Source: JAPSGB01 sp963775185 (GTDB lineage: Bacteria > Myxococcota_A > Polyangia > Polyangiales > Polyangiaceae). From it: 64,000 nt of DNA. This document shows positions 63,664 to 64,000 of this stretch, piece by piece (within the stretch, counting starts at the first letter, position 1; each line of letters begins with the position of its first letter). The notes beneath the pieces were generated by a model, which made no database searches, was not told the DNA's origin, and saw only the letters and a list, made by a program, of their open reading frames with translations. Made by a program: the position numbers and the translations under genes. The stretch is taken from positions 372,001-436,000 of the forward strand of contig CAVZIE010000031.1 in assembly GCA_963775185.1 (NCBI GenBank), in the 5' to 3' direction.

Positions 63664-64000
63664 AGAAGCTGTTCAAGCGCCTGGCGTTCGCACTCGCCGG
63701 AGTGGTCGCGGTCGCAGCGGCGCTCGCCCTGTACGTGCAGATCGACGGCATTCCGCGCTACGCGCCGCCGAAGGTTCCCGACATCCGCGTCGAGGTCACG
63801 CCGGCGCGCGTCGCTCGTGGGCGTGAGCTCGTGTCGCTGACCTGCGCGGGCTGTCACGAGAATCGCGAGACCCATCGCCTGACCGGTAGGGCGATGAAGG
63901 ATCTGCCGCCGGAGTTCGGCACGGTGTTCAGCAAGAACATCACGCAAGACAAGCACAAGGGCATCGGAGCCTGGTCCGCCGGCCAGCTCGAGGTCTTCCT
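63660..64000 (+). CDS. c-type cytochrome, 3' partial
   Basis: At least 113 residues, running off the window. An N-terminal helix/signal anchor (FKRLAFALAGVVAVAAALAL) is followed by VARGRELVSLTCAGCHENRE with the haem-binding CAGCH. It is probably a periplasmic or membrane-anchored electron carrier, or part of an oxidase or dehydrogenase chain. ATG overlaps the hemerythrin-like gene's stop. Confidence 0.88.
   Translation, partial: MKKLFKRLAFALAGVVAVAAALALYVQIDGIPRYAPPKVPDIRVEVTPARVARGRELVSLTCAGCHENRETHRLTGRAMKDLPPEFGTVFSKNITQDKHKGIGAWSAGQLEVF

Overview
The window looks like chromosomal DNA of a large-genome, high-GC (roughly 70 %) bacterium of the Myxococcota, most likely class Polyangia (Sorangium/Labilithrix-like). 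The reasons are the very high third-position GC, many secreted lipoproteins with Gly/Ser/Thr-Ala repeat linkers, a SUMF1-type lipoprotein, an FHA-GGDEF protein, an ECF sigma factor paired with a giant VIT/VWA anti-sigma protein, and many -24/-12 (sigma-54) promoters. I see no rRNA, tRNA, CRISPR array or insertion sequence.

Layout. 1-4.1 kb: a membrane P-loop ATPase (5' end missing) followed by a MscS-family channel. 4.2-7.0 kb (minus): a poly-gamma-glutamate operon, pgsB-pgsC-pgsW. 7.3-10.6 kb: a small secreted protein, a membrane protein, a large lipoprotein and a methyltransferase. 10.7-13.9 kb: a disturbed, lower-GC stretch with gene relics, a sialidase-like lipoprotein whose start is preceded by a heptanucleotide repeat, and two Cys-rich lipoproteins. 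13.9-18.9 kb (minus): ECF sigma factor and an anti-sigma/FecR/VIT/VWA protein. 19.1-23.1 kb: a CBS-domain protein, then an operon of phosphotransferase, APS-kinase-like protein and CoA-transferase-GNAT fusion. 23.9-26.7 kb: a heparinase-like lipoprotein with a Gly/Ser-rich tail. 26.8-29.8 kb: FHA-GGDEF diguanylate cyclase and glmS. 29.8-57.0 kb: an exopolysaccharide cluster with lipid-linked initiation (sugar transferase), five glycosyltransferase-type genes counting the initiator, Wzy, Wzx, Wza-like export lipoprotein, two Wzz-like proteins and a CapB-like ATPase, several polysaccharide deacetylases, a CapK-like ligase, an outer-membrane protein, a lyase and a UDP-HexNAc dehydrogenase. 57.2-59.1 kb: STAS protein and NtrC-type activator. 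59.1-64 kb: EamA transporter, Fpg/MutM glycosylase, two flavin-binding-fold proteins, a hemerythrin-like protein and a truncated cytochrome c.

The most interesting result is regulatory. Sigma-54 promoter elements sit in front of FHA-GGDEF, glmS, the acyltransferase operon, the SUMF1 lipoprotein, the SpoIIE-led exopolysaccharide operon, the UDP-sugar dehydrogenase, the 57-kb deacetylase and STAS. In five of these the -12 C lies exactly 14 nt before the start codon (15 in a sixth), which predicts leaderless or nearly leaderless mRNAs. A palindrome CGCAA-N3-TTGCG lies about 60-73 bp upstream of several of them, and one copy at 57,072 is centred almost symmetrically between two divergent promoters. 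The NtrC-type protein next to it, whose receiver domain is degenerate, is the obvious candidate activator. A partner-switching set (RsbW-like kinase, SpoIIE phosphatase, STAS antagonist) is scattered through the same cluster.

A caution on quality: at least eleven reading-frame breaks in otherwise well-conserved genes are all +1 and mostly fall in short G or C runs, which points to single-base insertions in the assembly. I therefore joined such genes across the breaks and say so in each entry.
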